DNA of 18,597 nucleotides, taken from NCBI GenBank assembly GCA_016293645.1, contig JAEDDW010000032.1, positions 1 through 18,597 on the forward strand, given 5' to 3'. Below the pieces are notes generated by a model. It was not told the origin of the DNA and ran no database searches. It saw only the letters and a program-made list of their open reading frames with translations. This DNA comes from Treponema sp. Its GTDB lineage: Bacteria > Spirochaetota > Spirochaetia > Treponematales > Treponemataceae. Both the position numbers and the translations under genes were made by a program. Within the stretch, counting starts at the first letter, position 1. Every line of letters begins with the position of its first letter. Shown piece after piece: positions 7,377-14,863 of the stretch.

Positions 7377-7380
7377 GGAG
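7377..7380 (+). promoter_or_regulatory. Ribosome binding site that supports the TTG start at 7390
   Basis: GGAG at 7377-7380 sits nine bases before TTG at 7390. No ATG or GTG in this frame would leave the lipoprotein signal intact, so this site decides the start. Confidence 0.55.
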
Positions 7381-7389
7381 TCCGGACTT

Positions 7390-9138
7390 TTGACAAAAAA
7401 GAACTCATGCCGGCAGTTTGTTGAGGTGGCGGCATTTTCAATATTTTTATTCTCCTCATGCGGAAGTGCTCCTGTCGTTCAGCCTCAGATGGTTGATGAC
7501 GGGTATGTTAATGAAGAGGAAGCTGTCTCCGTCACTGTGGTTTCACCAAAGAAAAAGTCTTTTTTCTCCATGATAAAGCAGACAGATATTGACGCGGTTG
7601 AGATCGGTTCGCCACAGAGTCTTCGTCTGGCCTACAACAGCCTGCATAGAAGTGTTGATGAGAAATATACGGACGCAGAAAGAACCCTTCTCTGTGTAAT
7701 ATGTGCCATGATGGATCTTGCGTGGCCGTCGGAATCAGGTTCATATGTCAGTCCAAAAATACTTGTGCCGGATCAGTACACCGGTGCCGTTGACAGTGTT
7801 AGGCGTGGTATCTATGACCTGAGCACCAATTCTTCTGATTTTCTGTCGGCTGTGCTCCCGTCTCTGGCTCTCCTGTCTTCCGGAAATATGGATGAGTATT
7901 ATCCAAGGGCTCAGGAGTCTCTTGGCAAGGCTCTGTCCATGCGTCCTGATTCAGTAATTGCCAATTACCTCATGGGCATACTTTGTGTGCGTACGGGTCG
8001 GAACCAGGAGGCTCTTAAATATCTGGCTGTTGCCAACGGCAAATATTCTTCCGGAACAAGGGAAATTCTTTTTGCTATTGCAGACACCTATTACAGGTCC
8101 GGGAATAATGAAATGGCTCTTTCAATCGGAGAGCAGCTTCTGATTACCCATCCCCAGGATACTTCCGTCCTTGATCTTTGTTCAAAGTCTGCCTATGCCA
8201 TGGGTGATCTTGATAAGACTGAATCGTATATTGTCAGAATGCTTCTTATAGATCCTGATAATACTGACTATGTTCTTTTCAGGGCAAAAATCCTCATGCA
8301 GAAACAGGACTTTATCCGTGCTTCCTCTCTTCTTGACGTCTGTGCCAGAAAGAGTCAGATGACAAGGGAATATTATATTCTCAGAACCCGTTTGCAGTAT
8401 GACTGGAACAAGAACTATGCGGGGGCGGCGGAAACTGCGTTCAAGGCATATTCCCTTTATCCGAATGATGTTGAAATTATGCTCCTTGCTGCGGAAAATG
8501 CCTCTGCGTCCGGAAAATCTATCGACGGAAGTTCCGCCATGGAGGTTGCTTCCAGGGTCCTTGAAAAAGACGGATCGAATGCAAAAGCCCTGTCCATATG
8601 TGTCACCGAGCTTTGCAAAATCGAGGACTATCAGAAGGCCTATGAACTCAGCAGCAGGCTTATAAAACTTGCCGATTCGACAAAAGAAGATCTTTACAGA
8701 CATATAGATATATGTCTTGCCTTGAGACGTACAACCGAGGCAAATTCCATTGCCACAAAGCTTTACGGTTCTTCTCCTTCCGATGAAGATGCCCAGATGG
8801 CTTATATAAAAGTCATGGTTTCTTCTGGACAGTCGGCTTCCGCACTAAGAATCATCGAGGATCTGTTGCCTGAATCCAACGTCAGGATGAAAAGTTTTCT
8901 CTATTATGAACGCAGCTTCCTGAGAACTTCGGAAGACCAGGTGCTGGCGGATCTTCGTTCAAGTCTTACGGCAAATCCACGCAACAAGGATTCCCTTTAC
9001 CGGTTGTACAGGATCTATTATGGAAAAAAAGACTGGCGTCGTGCCCAGTATTATCTCAAGCAGGTTGTTGCCCTGGATCCTTCTAACGCAACCTATGTAC
9101 GTCAGAATTCCGAGCTTGATGGACTTCTCAGACGCTGA
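7390..9138 (+). CDS. TPR-repeat lipoprotein upstream of yajC-secDF
   Basis: This is a 582-residue exported lipoprotein. It starts at TTG and has a signal peptide with the lipobox FLFSSC, where Cys24 is the likely lipidated residue. After a linker of low complexity, the chain is built from tetratricopeptide-like helical pairs from about residue 170 to the end. Clear examples are QESLGKALSMRPDSVIANYL, ILFAIADTYYRSGNNEMAL and the final RRAQYYLKQVVALDPSNATY. TPR solenoids bind other proteins, so it is probably a scaffold on the periplasmic face of a membrane. The partner is not known. The gene follows the small membrane protein by 14 nt and precedes yajC by 84 nt with no terminator between. It may therefore be expressed with the Sec genes. 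A role in export is context only. Confidence 0.8.
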   Translation: MTKKNSCRQFVEVAAFSIFLFSSCGSAPVVQPQMVDDGYVNEEEAVSVTVVSPKKKSFFSMIKQTDIDAVEIGSPQSLRLAYNSLHRSVDEKYTDAERTLLCVICAMMDLAWPSESGSYVSPKILVPDQYTGAVDSVRRGIYDLSTNSSDFLSAVLPSLALLSSGNMDEYYPRAQESLGKALSMRPDSVIANYLMGILCVRTGRNQEALKYLAVANGKYSSGTREILFAIADTYYRSGNNEMALSIGEQLLITHPQDTSVLDLCSKSAYAMGDLDKTESYIVRMLLIDPDNTDYVLFRAKILMQKQDFIRASSLLDVCARKSQMTREYYILRTRLQYDWNKNYAGAAETAFKAYSLYPNDVEIMLLAAENASASGKSIDGSSAMEVASRVLEKDGSNAKALSICVTELCKIEDYQKAYELSSRLIKLADSTKEDLYRHIDICLALRRTTEANSIATKLYGSSPSDEDAQMAYIKVMVSSGQSASALRIIEDLLPESNVRMKSFLYYERSFLRTSEDQVLADLRSSLTANPRNKDSLYRLYRIYYGKKDWRRAQYYLKQVVALDPSNATYVRQNSELDGLLRR

Positions 9139-9155
9139 TCCCCTGAAATCTTCTC

Positions 9156-9189
9156 TTGAAATAGATAAATAATCATGATAATCTATATT
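9156..9189 (+). promoter_or_regulatory. Possible weak promoter before yajC
   Basis: TTGAAA (9156-9161) could serve as a -35, with TAATCT (9179-9184) or TATATT (9184-9189) as the -10. No combination has both good boxes and 17-bp spacing. The 84-nt gap has no terminator, so readthrough from the TPR gene is also possible. Confidence 0.25.
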
Positions 9190-9222
9190 ACTATTTTTAA
9201 ATAATGTGAAAGGAAGGAAAAT

Positions 9223-9630
9223 ATGGTCAATTCACTTTTATTGCAGGCTGCTGCTGCTCCTGCTCCAAGCGGATTCGGAATGCTTATGCCTCTGGTTCTT
9301 ATTGTGGGTATCATGTATTTGTTCATGATCCGCCCTCAGCAGAAAAAACAGAAGGAAACTCAGAAGATGATTGATTCCCTCAAGAAGGGGGACAAGGTTG
9401 TTACAATCGGTGGAATCCACGGAACAATCGCTTCTACAAAGGAAAATACTGTACTGGTTAAAGTTGATGACAATACAAAAATTGAATTCAACCGCACTGC
9501 AATCGCTACTGTAATCGCAGACAAGGTTGCAGAAGAACCAAAGGCAGAAAAAAAATCACTTTTCGGAAAGAAAGCAAAAAAAACTGAAGAAACAGCATCT
9601 GCTGCAACTTCAGAAGCTGAGGAAAAATAA
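9223..9630 (+). CDS. yajC: Sec translocon accessory subunit YajC
   Basis: YajC is a single-span inner-membrane protein that associates with SecD and SecF at the SecYEG channel. Its 135 residues show the usual plan: one membrane helix (about 17-36, MLMPLVLIVGIMYLFMI), the signature RPQQKKQKE, and then the cytoplasmic SH3-like domain with LKKGDKVVTIGGIHGTI and VKVDDNTKIEFNRTAI. The C-terminal 30 residues are Lys/Glu/Ala rich, a variable tail. AAGGAAGGA lies upstream of the ATG. The stop codon abuts the secD ATG, so the genes are translationally linked. Confidence 0.96.
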   Translation: MVNSLLLQAAAAPAPSGFGMLMPLVLIVGIMYLFMIRPQQKKQKETQKMIDSLKKGDKVVTIGGIHGTIASTKENTVLVKVDDNTKIEFNRTAIATVIADKVAEEPKAEKKSLFGKKAKKTEETASAATSEAEEK

Positions 9631-11367
9631 ATGAACAAGAAAAGTCGTTTAGTTATCATACTTGCTGTGCTTGCAGTCTGCTTCGCGTTTCTGTGGCCAA
9701 CAATCAGCTGGTATGCACGTACACCAAAAGAGGATCAGGCTCTTGCCTTGAGCACACTTGAAAACATCAAGGATTACTCAAGCGTCAAGGCTGCATCTGA
9801 TGTTAAGGCAATGGTTGCTGCTGTAAAGGCAGATCCGGAGACACTTGTTTCAGAAGACCAGAAATGGCTTGTTGAACAGGTAAAGAAGAATTACAAGCTT
9901 GATGGAAAAAAATGTCCTGAAACACTCAAGCTTGGTGATGCACTCAATTCCTTCTCTTCCAAGACGGAACTTACAAACTTTGTTGAAGGCGTTTACCGCA
10001 AGCGCATCCTTAAGAACAAGGATTACTACAAGAATTCCGTAAAGCTTGGTCTTGACCTTTCAGGCGGTATGAATGTTATCGTAAAGGCTGACCTTGATGC
10101 AGTAATGGCAAACCAGGGAGATACTCCTTTTGTTGCTGAAACTCTCAAGGCAGAGGCAATGGCACAGGCTGTTGAGACTCTTACAAGCCGCATCGACCGC
10201 TTTGGTCTTTCTTCACCTACAATCAGACAGCAGGGTGAGGACCGCATCTACATTGAACTTCCTGGTTCAGCAGAAGCAGATCAGATCAATTCCATCATCC
10301 AGGGTCGTGGTATCCTCAATTTCCGTCTTGTAGACAATGAAGCAACAAACAGCTTCACCACATATTACTACAACCACATGGACAGCACTTTTGACAGCAA
10401 GGGCCGCCTTATCGATGCTTCTGTAATTCCAGAAGACTGCGAAGTTATGGGCTACTACACAACTGATGCCTACGGTCTTGACCAGAGGGAAGGTTACCTT
10501 GTTGTAAAGAAGGAAATTGCTCTTGACGGAAAGCACATCAAGTCTGCCGAAGTTGGCTCTGAAGATCTTACTGGAAAGCCGCAGGTTAACTTCACCCTCG
10601 ACAGCGAAGGTGCAGAAATCTTCGGCAAGTTCACGGGTGCACACGTAGGCGAAAACCTCTGCATCATCAGTGACGACAAGGTAAAGTCAAATGCCAGAAT
10701 CCAGACAGCCATTACAGGCGGTCAGGTTGCCATCACCGGTTTTGGAATCCAGGAAGCACAGAACCTCCGCAAGGTTCTTCAGACAGCCTGGCTTGATGTT
10801 CCTCTTTCTGTTGAAAGCCAGCAGGTTATCGGTGCATCCCTTGGTGAAACGGCAATCAGACAGGGTCTTCTTGCCATTGCTGTAGGTCTCATCGCAATCA
10901 TGATTTTCATGCTCATCTGGTATCATGGAGCAGGTGTCAACGCATGTGTTGCACAGGTTCTCAACCTTTACATCATGTTCTCGATCCTTTCTGCATTCAA
11001 CCTTACAATCACATTACCTACAATTGCAGGTATGATCCTTACGATCGGTATGGCTGTTGATGCAAACGTAATCATTTTTGAACGCATCAAGGAAGAACGC
11101 CGTCTTGGAAAGGATAGACCATCTTCAATGAACACAGGTTTCAACAACGCTTTCTGGGCTATCATGGACTCAAACATCACAACATTCATCGCTGCCATCT
11201 TCATGTCACAGCTTGGTTCTGGTGCAGTTCAGGGATTCGCAGTCAGCCTTGCAATCGGTGTTGTTTCAACAGTATTCACAGCTCTCGTAGTTTCTCGCCT
11301 TATGTTCGACTTCCAGACAGAAGTTGTCGGCAAGAAAAACATCAGCATCGGCTGGGGGATTAAATAA
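9631..11367 (+). CDS. secD: Protein translocase subunit SecD
   Basis: SecD is an RND-type membrane protein that uses the proton gradient to pull exported proteins through SecYEG on the periplasmic side. The 578 residues have a first helix (about 5-25), a periplasmic region and five further helices from about 408 on. The landmarks are VKLGLDLSGGMNVIV, LTSRIDRFGLSSPTIRQQG, and the fourth-helix segment GMAVDANVIIFERIKEE near 473-489 with its conserved Asp. About 110 residues lie between TM1 and the DLSGG motif (KEDQALALS to KNKDYYKNS), more than in short SecD proteins. The gene begins directly after the yajC stop, with GAGG inside the yajC end as its ribosome site. It ends in TAATG shared with secF. 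Confidence 0.97.
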   Translation: MNKKSRLVIILAVLAVCFAFLWPTISWYARTPKEDQALALSTLENIKDYSSVKAASDVKAMVAAVKADPETLVSEDQKWLVEQVKKNYKLDGKKCPETLKLGDALNSFSSKTELTNFVEGVYRKRILKNKDYYKNSVKLGLDLSGGMNVIVKADLDAVMANQGDTPFVAETLKAEAMAQAVETLTSRIDRFGLSSPTIRQQGEDRIYIELPGSAEADQINSIIQGRGILNFRLVDNEATNSFTTYYYNHMDSTFDSKGRLIDASVIPEDCEVMGYYTTDAYGLDQREGYLVVKKEIALDGKHIKSAEVGSEDLTGKPQVNFTLDSEGAEIFGKFTGAHVGENLCIISDDKVKSNARIQTAITGGQVAITGFGIQEAQNLRKVLQTAWLDVPLSVESQQVIGASLGETAIRQGLLAIAVGLIAIMIFMLIWYHGAGVNACVAQVLNLYIMFSILSAFNLTITLPTIAGMILTIGMAVDANVIIFERIKEERRLGKDRPSSMNTGFNNAFWAIMDSNITTFIAAIFMSQLGSGAVQGFAVSLAIGVVSTVFTALVVSRLMFDFQTEVVGKKNISIGWGIK

Positions 11368-12584
11368 TGAAAACAGTTAAAAACTTCAGTAAAGCATTTC
11401 CTGCCTGTGCAATTGCAAGTGCCGCAATCATCGTGTTCGGTATCGCAGGAATCATCGTTCGCGGAATCAACTTTGGTATTGATTTCGTTCCTGGTCTTGT
11501 AGAAGAAGTTCGCATTGCACCTGCTGCTATTGAACTTACATATAAGGGTTCTGCAGGTGTAAGCGTGGAGACATCCAACGTAGCTCTTGATCTTGTTATT
11601 TCAGGAACAGGCGCTGAAAATGAAACAAAGTCTTTCACATACGGACAGAATGCAACTGTTCAGGATATGGCCAATGCCCTCAATACAGTTGAAGGCGTAA
11701 CAGCAAAAGTTCTTGCTTCTGGTTCAGCAGATTCATACGGAATCTATCTTGACAGCGCTTCTACTTCACGCCTTTCTTTTGACCAGAGCGTTAAGCTTTA
11801 TGTTTCTGACGCTTCAAACAATGTTTCAATCGATGATGTTCGTGCAAGTCTTTCTTCGCAGAATGTTGTTGTAAAGGAACTTGGCGATGCTTCAAACCGC
11901 AGCTTCCAGATTCGTGCAGCCATGGCTAAGGGTGATGATTCTTCCATCGAATCTCTGCAGCAGGCTATTACAGGTTCCCTCAAGGAAAAATTCGGCAGCG
12001 ACAACATTGCAATTGTAAAGACAGACTTTGTTGGTTCAAGCTTCTCTGCAAGCAATGCCATGAAGTCCGTTGTTCTTGCATTAGTAACTCTTCTTGCAAT
12101 CTGGATTTATGCTACAGTCCGCTTCCACTGGGATTTTGCAATGGGGTCAATCATCGCTCTTGTTCATGACTGTCTCATCATGTTTGCATTCATTTCGTGG
12201 ACACAGGTTGAATTTTCAACAACATCATTTGCAGCTGTTCTTACAATCTTCGGTTACTCTATCAACGCAACTGTTGTTATCCTTGACCGTGTTCGTGAAA
12301 ACATCAAGCTTGTTGATACAAAGGATTTCAAGGTTATTCTTGATACTTCCATCAGCGATACTTTGAGCCGTTCTGTTATTACAACAGTGACAACTCTCTT
12401 TGCTTCTGTTTCGCTCCTTGTATTTACATCTGGAAGCATCCGTGACTTTGCACAGATCCTCACAGTTGGTCTCATCTCTGGATGTTACTCGTCTATGTTC
12501 ATCAGCTCTGGTTTCATTTCATGGGCACGCCGCAACTGGCAGCCTGGTGAATGGGCTAACCACGTAAAGCCACACAGCAAATAA
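11367..12584 (+). CDS. secF: Protein translocase subunit SecF with an inserted periplasmic segment
   Basis: SecF is the partner of SecD in the proton-driven export motor. This copy is 405 residues, about 100 longer than typical SecF. TM1 is at about 12-31. The usual DFxGG-type motif is changed to GIDFVPGLVEEVRI (37-50). An insert of about 95 residues (about 54-150) follows before the normal first periplasmic domain resumes at VSIDDVRASL (153). The insert contains TYGQNATVQDMANALNTVEG and VTAKVLASG, which resembles the Flagellin_IN type of beta-rich module. The C-terminal five helices (from about 232) keep VVILDRVRENIK and the late RSVITTVTTLFASVSLL segment. The reading frame is intact and the insert has the same codon style as the rest, so this looks like a lineage feature and not damage. 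The start overlaps the secD stop by one base. Confidence 0.95.
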   Translation: MKTVKNFSKAFPACAIASAAIIVFGIAGIIVRGINFGIDFVPGLVEEVRIAPAAIELTYKGSAGVSVETSNVALDLVISGTGAENETKSFTYGQNATVQDMANALNTVEGVTAKVLASGSADSYGIYLDSASTSRLSFDQSVKLYVSDASNNVSIDDVRASLSSQNVVVKELGDASNRSFQIRAAMAKGDDSSIESLQQAITGSLKEKFGSDNIAIVKTDFVGSSFSASNAMKSVVLALVTLLAIWIYATVRFHWDFAMGSIIALVHDCLIMFAFISWTQVEFSTTSFAAVLTIFGYSINATVVILDRVRENIKLVDTKDFKVILDTSISDTLSRSVITTVTTLFASVSLLVFTSGSIRDFAQILTVGLISGCYSSMFISSGFISWARRNWQPGEWANHVKPHSK

Positions 12585-12618
12585 TTAATAATTAGAAATT
12601 ATTGATTCATAATTAGGG

Positions 12619-12666
12619 CTCCGCCTGCATCGTGATGAAAATCGCTTTGCGGACGGAGTTTTTTTT
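12619..12666 (+). terminator. Terminator of the yajC-secD-secF run
   Basis: CTCCGCCTGCA (12619-12629) pairs with TGCGGACGGAG (12648-12658), 11 positions with one C-A mismatch and one G-U pair. Eight T follow (12659-12666). It separates secF from ispH. Confidence 0.8.
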
Positions 12667-12715
12667 GCTTTGCGGTTCTGCCTGGGAGCATATTCTATTT
12701 AATTCCTATTTATTG

Positions 12716-12721
12716 TATATT
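12716..12721 (+). promoter_or_regulatory. -10 element of ispH; predicts a leaderless mRNA
   Basis: TATATT ends exactly six bases before the ispH ATG at 12728, so a normal transcription start would fall on the A of the start codon. No purine-rich ribosome site occurs in the 40 bases upstream. The -35 region is poor (TTCTAT at 12693-12698), so this is weaker than the case at 6893-6921. Confidence 0.4.
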
Positions 12722-12727
12722 TTCATT

Positions 12728-13606
12728 ATGAAAATAATTCGTGCTGCGGTGCTTGGCTTTTGTTTTGGTGTGCGGCGTGCTGTTGAGACCGCTGAAAAAG
12801 CAATTGAAGAGAATTCCTGTTCCGAAGAAAGCATATATACCCTTGGACCCCTGGTTCATAATCCTCTTGTCATGGATTCTCTTCTGAACCGTGGAGTTCA
12901 GGTAATTGATGAAAGCAGTTTCGGCAGGCTGAATTCCAGTTCCGTCGTAATAATCAGAGCTCATGGAACTACACCAGCTGTTATAGAAAATCTTGAAAGG
13001 CATAAAGTTAAAATCCTTGATGCCACATGCCCTAAGGTTCATCTGAGCCAGAAGCGCGCTAAGGAATGGTCAGAAAAAGGTTACCGTATTGTGATTGCAG
13101 GCGACAAAAACCACGGGGAAGTCCTTAGCATTTCTTCGTATTCGAATAATAATTATGTAGTGATTGAAAATCTGCGGCAGGCGATGGATCTGGTTCCGGC
13201 TGAAAAAAATGTGCTCATTGCTCAGACAACTTTCAGTCCAAATGAATTTGAGAAGATCAAGAAAGTAATGATGGAAAAAGATCCTGAAATCCAGGTGTTC
13301 AATTCGATATGCTCTGCCACAATGGAACGTCAGGAAGCTCTTGTGGACCTGAAAGGAAAAGCTGATGGCATAATAGTCATAGGTGGGCGCAATTCGGCAA
13401 ACACTAAACGGCTTTATGAGACTGCCTGTTCAATATGCGAAAAAGTTGCCCTCATCGAGGATGTCTCAGAGATTCCGGCCGAATTCCTTGAGTTGGAAAC
13501 CGTTGCACTGACTGCGGGTGCAAGTACTCCGGATTCTGTTATTGATAATGCTGAGTTATTCCTTAAAAAGAAAAAAAATGATATAATATCTGAAAATTTA
13601 AACTGA
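12728..13606 (+). CDS. ispH: 4-hydroxy-3-methylbut-2-enyl diphosphate reductase
   Basis: IspH (LytB) is the iron-sulfur enzyme that performs the last step of the MEP pathway, reducing HMBPP to IPP and DMAPP in the cytosol. At 292 residues it is full length. The three cluster-binding cysteines are Cys12 (GFCFGVRRAV), Cys101 (DATCPKVH) and Cys195 (NSICSATMERQ). Substrate-binding residues include His44 (GPLVHNP), His79 (RAHGTTP), His129 and Glu131 (NHGEV), Thr167/Thr168 (AQTTFSP), and the SANTKRL and AGASTPDSVI segments. The loop after Glu131 (LSISSYSNNN) lacks the usual Gly-Thr-x-Gly. I chose the ATG at 12728 because all IspH proteins begin just before the GFC motif. A 32-codon extension to 12632 would start inside the terminator. 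IspH lies between the Sec genes and a barrel gene with no other isoprenoid gene near. Confidence 0.96.
   Translation: MKIIRAAVLGFCFGVRRAVETAEKAIEENSCSEESIYTLGPLVHNPLVMDSLLNRGVQVIDESSFGRLNSSSVVIIRAHGTTPAVIENLERHKVKILDATCPKVHLSQKRAKEWSEKGYRIVIAGDKNHGEVLSISSYSNNNYVVIENLRQAMDLVPAEKNVLIAQTTFSPNEFEKIKKVMMEKDPEIQVFNSICSATMERQEALVDLKGKADGIIVIGGRNSANTKRLYETACSICEKVALIEDVSEIPAEFLELETVALTAGASTPDSVIDNAELFLKKKKNDIISENLN
13579..13587 (+). promoter_or_regulatory. Extended -10 promoter for the barrel gene at 13682
   Basis: TGATATAAT at 13579-13587 is a perfect extended -10 lying within the end of ispH. The -35 (TTCCTT, 13559-13564) is weak, as is usual for extended -10 promoters. A start near 13594 would give a leader of about 88 nt. 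Confidence 0.45.
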
Positions 13607-13668
13607 ACGGAATCTTCTTGAAATGAATCTGGGTGAAGGTTCCATTAGATGGTTTGTATATAGATTTT

Positions 13669-13673
13669 GGAGG
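13669..13673 (+). promoter_or_regulatory. Strong ribosome binding site that fixes the start at 13682
   Basis: GGAGG lies eight bases before the ATG at 13682, which begins a clean signal peptide. A possible TTG start at 13667 overlaps this site and can be set aside. Confidence 0.85.
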
Positions 13674-13681
13674 TCTATCTT

Positions 13682-14710
13682 ATGAAAAAGATTTTTGCTG
13701 TAGTTGCAGCTGTTGCAGTATCATCTGCTTCTTTGTTTGCCTATAATCCACCGATTGGAGGAGAAGAACTTTTCAGACTCACAAACCCTGAAATGCTCAG
13801 CGGTTCTTCTTCATCTGCTGCAGGTGGTCCGGCATTCAATGTAATCCCTGCATCGATCACTTACAATCCAGCTCTTCCTGCCGGAAGTGAAATCCTTACA
13901 TTCGATGTAAGCGGAACCCTCTTTGCAAACCTTGACAAGGAAGATGGAGACAAGTCTGCTGGTGGAGCTTTTGAAATAGGTGTTCTTTATCCAACATCAT
14001 GGGGTACATTCACAGCAACATTCAATTCTGTGATTTCAGAACTTTACAGAATGCCTCTTGGAAAGATCTATGATTTCCATGCAGGTGCTGCCAAGGACAT
14101 CAACGACTGGCTTGCTGTCGGTTTGAATGTCTACTACCGTCACTATGCCGCGATCGGTGATGGTGATTCTGATTTTGCAGTCGGTGCTGATCTTGGAGCT
14201 TTTGCAAAGGTCGGTGATCTTGGATGTTTCAAGGATGCTCGCCTTGGTGCTTCTGTTCTCAACATAGGTAAGCCTGCAGACTGTCCTACAATGGGACTTG
14301 ACAGATATGAGGAATCTTCAAAGTATCCTTCTATCTTTACTCCAAGAGTTGGATTTGCCGCAACAGTTGTTGAAAGCGGAAGCTGGAAGGCTGCTGTCAG
14401 TGCGGATGTTTCAATCCCTTCTTTCGTAAACTGCATTTCTGATGTTGGTGTTGAACTTGACTACGGAGAAGCCCTCAAGCTCAACCTTGCATGGCAGCTC
14501 AATATCCGTGAGTTTGCTGAAGGTAAGGATGGAATCTGTTCATGCTCATTTGGTGTTTCATACAAATTTGGAATCAACTCAGGAAAGCACAGCATGACAC
14601 CTTCACTTGCTTCCCAGTATCTCTATGGCGGGCTTGCAGCAATAAGCGGCGGTGCCAGAGTGGATCTCGGACAGAAAGATACAGCTGGTGCTGAAATCCA
14701 GATGTGGTAA
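13682..14710 (+). CDS. Outer-membrane beta-barrel protein, UPF0164/FadL-like
   Basis: This is a 342-residue exported protein with a signal peptide (MKKIFAVVAAVAVSSASLFA, cleaved before YNPP). The rest is rich in alternating polar and hydrophobic strands such as TWGTFTATFNSV-like, WLAVGLNVYYRHY, AVGADLGAFAKV, FTPRVGFAATVV and CSFGVSYKFGI, as expected of a transmembrane barrel. Near the mature N-terminus, ASITYNPALPAGSE carries the Asn-Pro-Ala motif common in FadL/PorV-type proteins. The whole resembles the treponemal UPF0164 family, whose T. pallidum members have been proposed to be FadL-like transporters of long-chain fatty acids. The family call is from memory and needs a profile search. It sits right after ispH, an order I also recall in T. 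pallidum (TP0547/TP0548), and has its own likely promoter and terminator. Confidence 0.65.
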   Translation: MKKIFAVVAAVAVSSASLFAYNPPIGGEELFRLTNPEMLSGSSSSAAGGPAFNVIPASITYNPALPAGSEILTFDVSGTLFANLDKEDGDKSAGGAFEIGVLYPTSWGTFTATFNSVISELYRMPLGKIYDFHAGAAKDINDWLAVGLNVYYRHYAAIGDGDSDFAVGADLGAFAKVGDLGCFKDARLGASVLNIGKPADCPTMGLDRYEESSKYPSIFTPRVGFAATVVESGSWKAAVSADVSIPSFVNCISDVGVELDYGEALKLNLAWQLNIREFAEGKDGICSCSFGVSYKFGINSGKHSMTPSLASQYLYGGLAAISGGARVDLGQKDTAGAEIQMW

Positions 14711-14746
14711 TCTGCTTCAGAATAAAAACAGCGTTGTAAAGTATTG

Positions 14747-14810
14747 AAAAAGGGTCTGAAAATTATTAGGTTTGTGTTCTATGCCTGTAATGTCGGACCC
14801 TTTTTGTTTT
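14747..14810. terminator. Two-way terminator after the barrel gene
   Basis: AAAAAGGGTC (14747-14756) and GACCCTTTTT (14796-14805) form a perfect 10-bp stem, with a T-rich stretch continuing to 14810. The A-run on one arm and T-run on the other allow it to work on both strands. The 39-nt loop is long. Confidence 0.7.
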
Positions 14811-14824
14811 GTAACGATTGAATA

Positions 14825-14830
14825 TATAAA
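14825..14830 (+). promoter_or_regulatory. Possible -10 element of the FlgD-Ig/OmpA gene
   Basis: TATAAA lies 33 bases before the ATG at 14864, with a T-rich -35 region overlapping the preceding terminator (TTGTTT at 14804-14809, spacing only 15). AAAGGAA provides the ribosome site. The promoter call is weak. Confidence 0.3.
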
Positions 14831-14863
14831 AGTGTTTAATAATCAGAGAAAGGAAACTTAAAA

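Noticed and set aside
8182..8703. Minus-strand open frame of 173 codons inside the TPR lipoprotein gene
   Set aside because: It is antisense to a clear TPR protein and its product has no family features, so it is a by-product of codon bias.
12632..12727. N-terminal extension of IspH by 32 codons
   Set aside because: It starts within the terminator stem, has no ribosome site and adds residues not found before the conserved GFC segment.
13667..13681. TTG start for the barrel protein
   Set aside because: The TTG overlaps the GGAGG ribosome site of the ATG at 13682, which begins the signal peptide.
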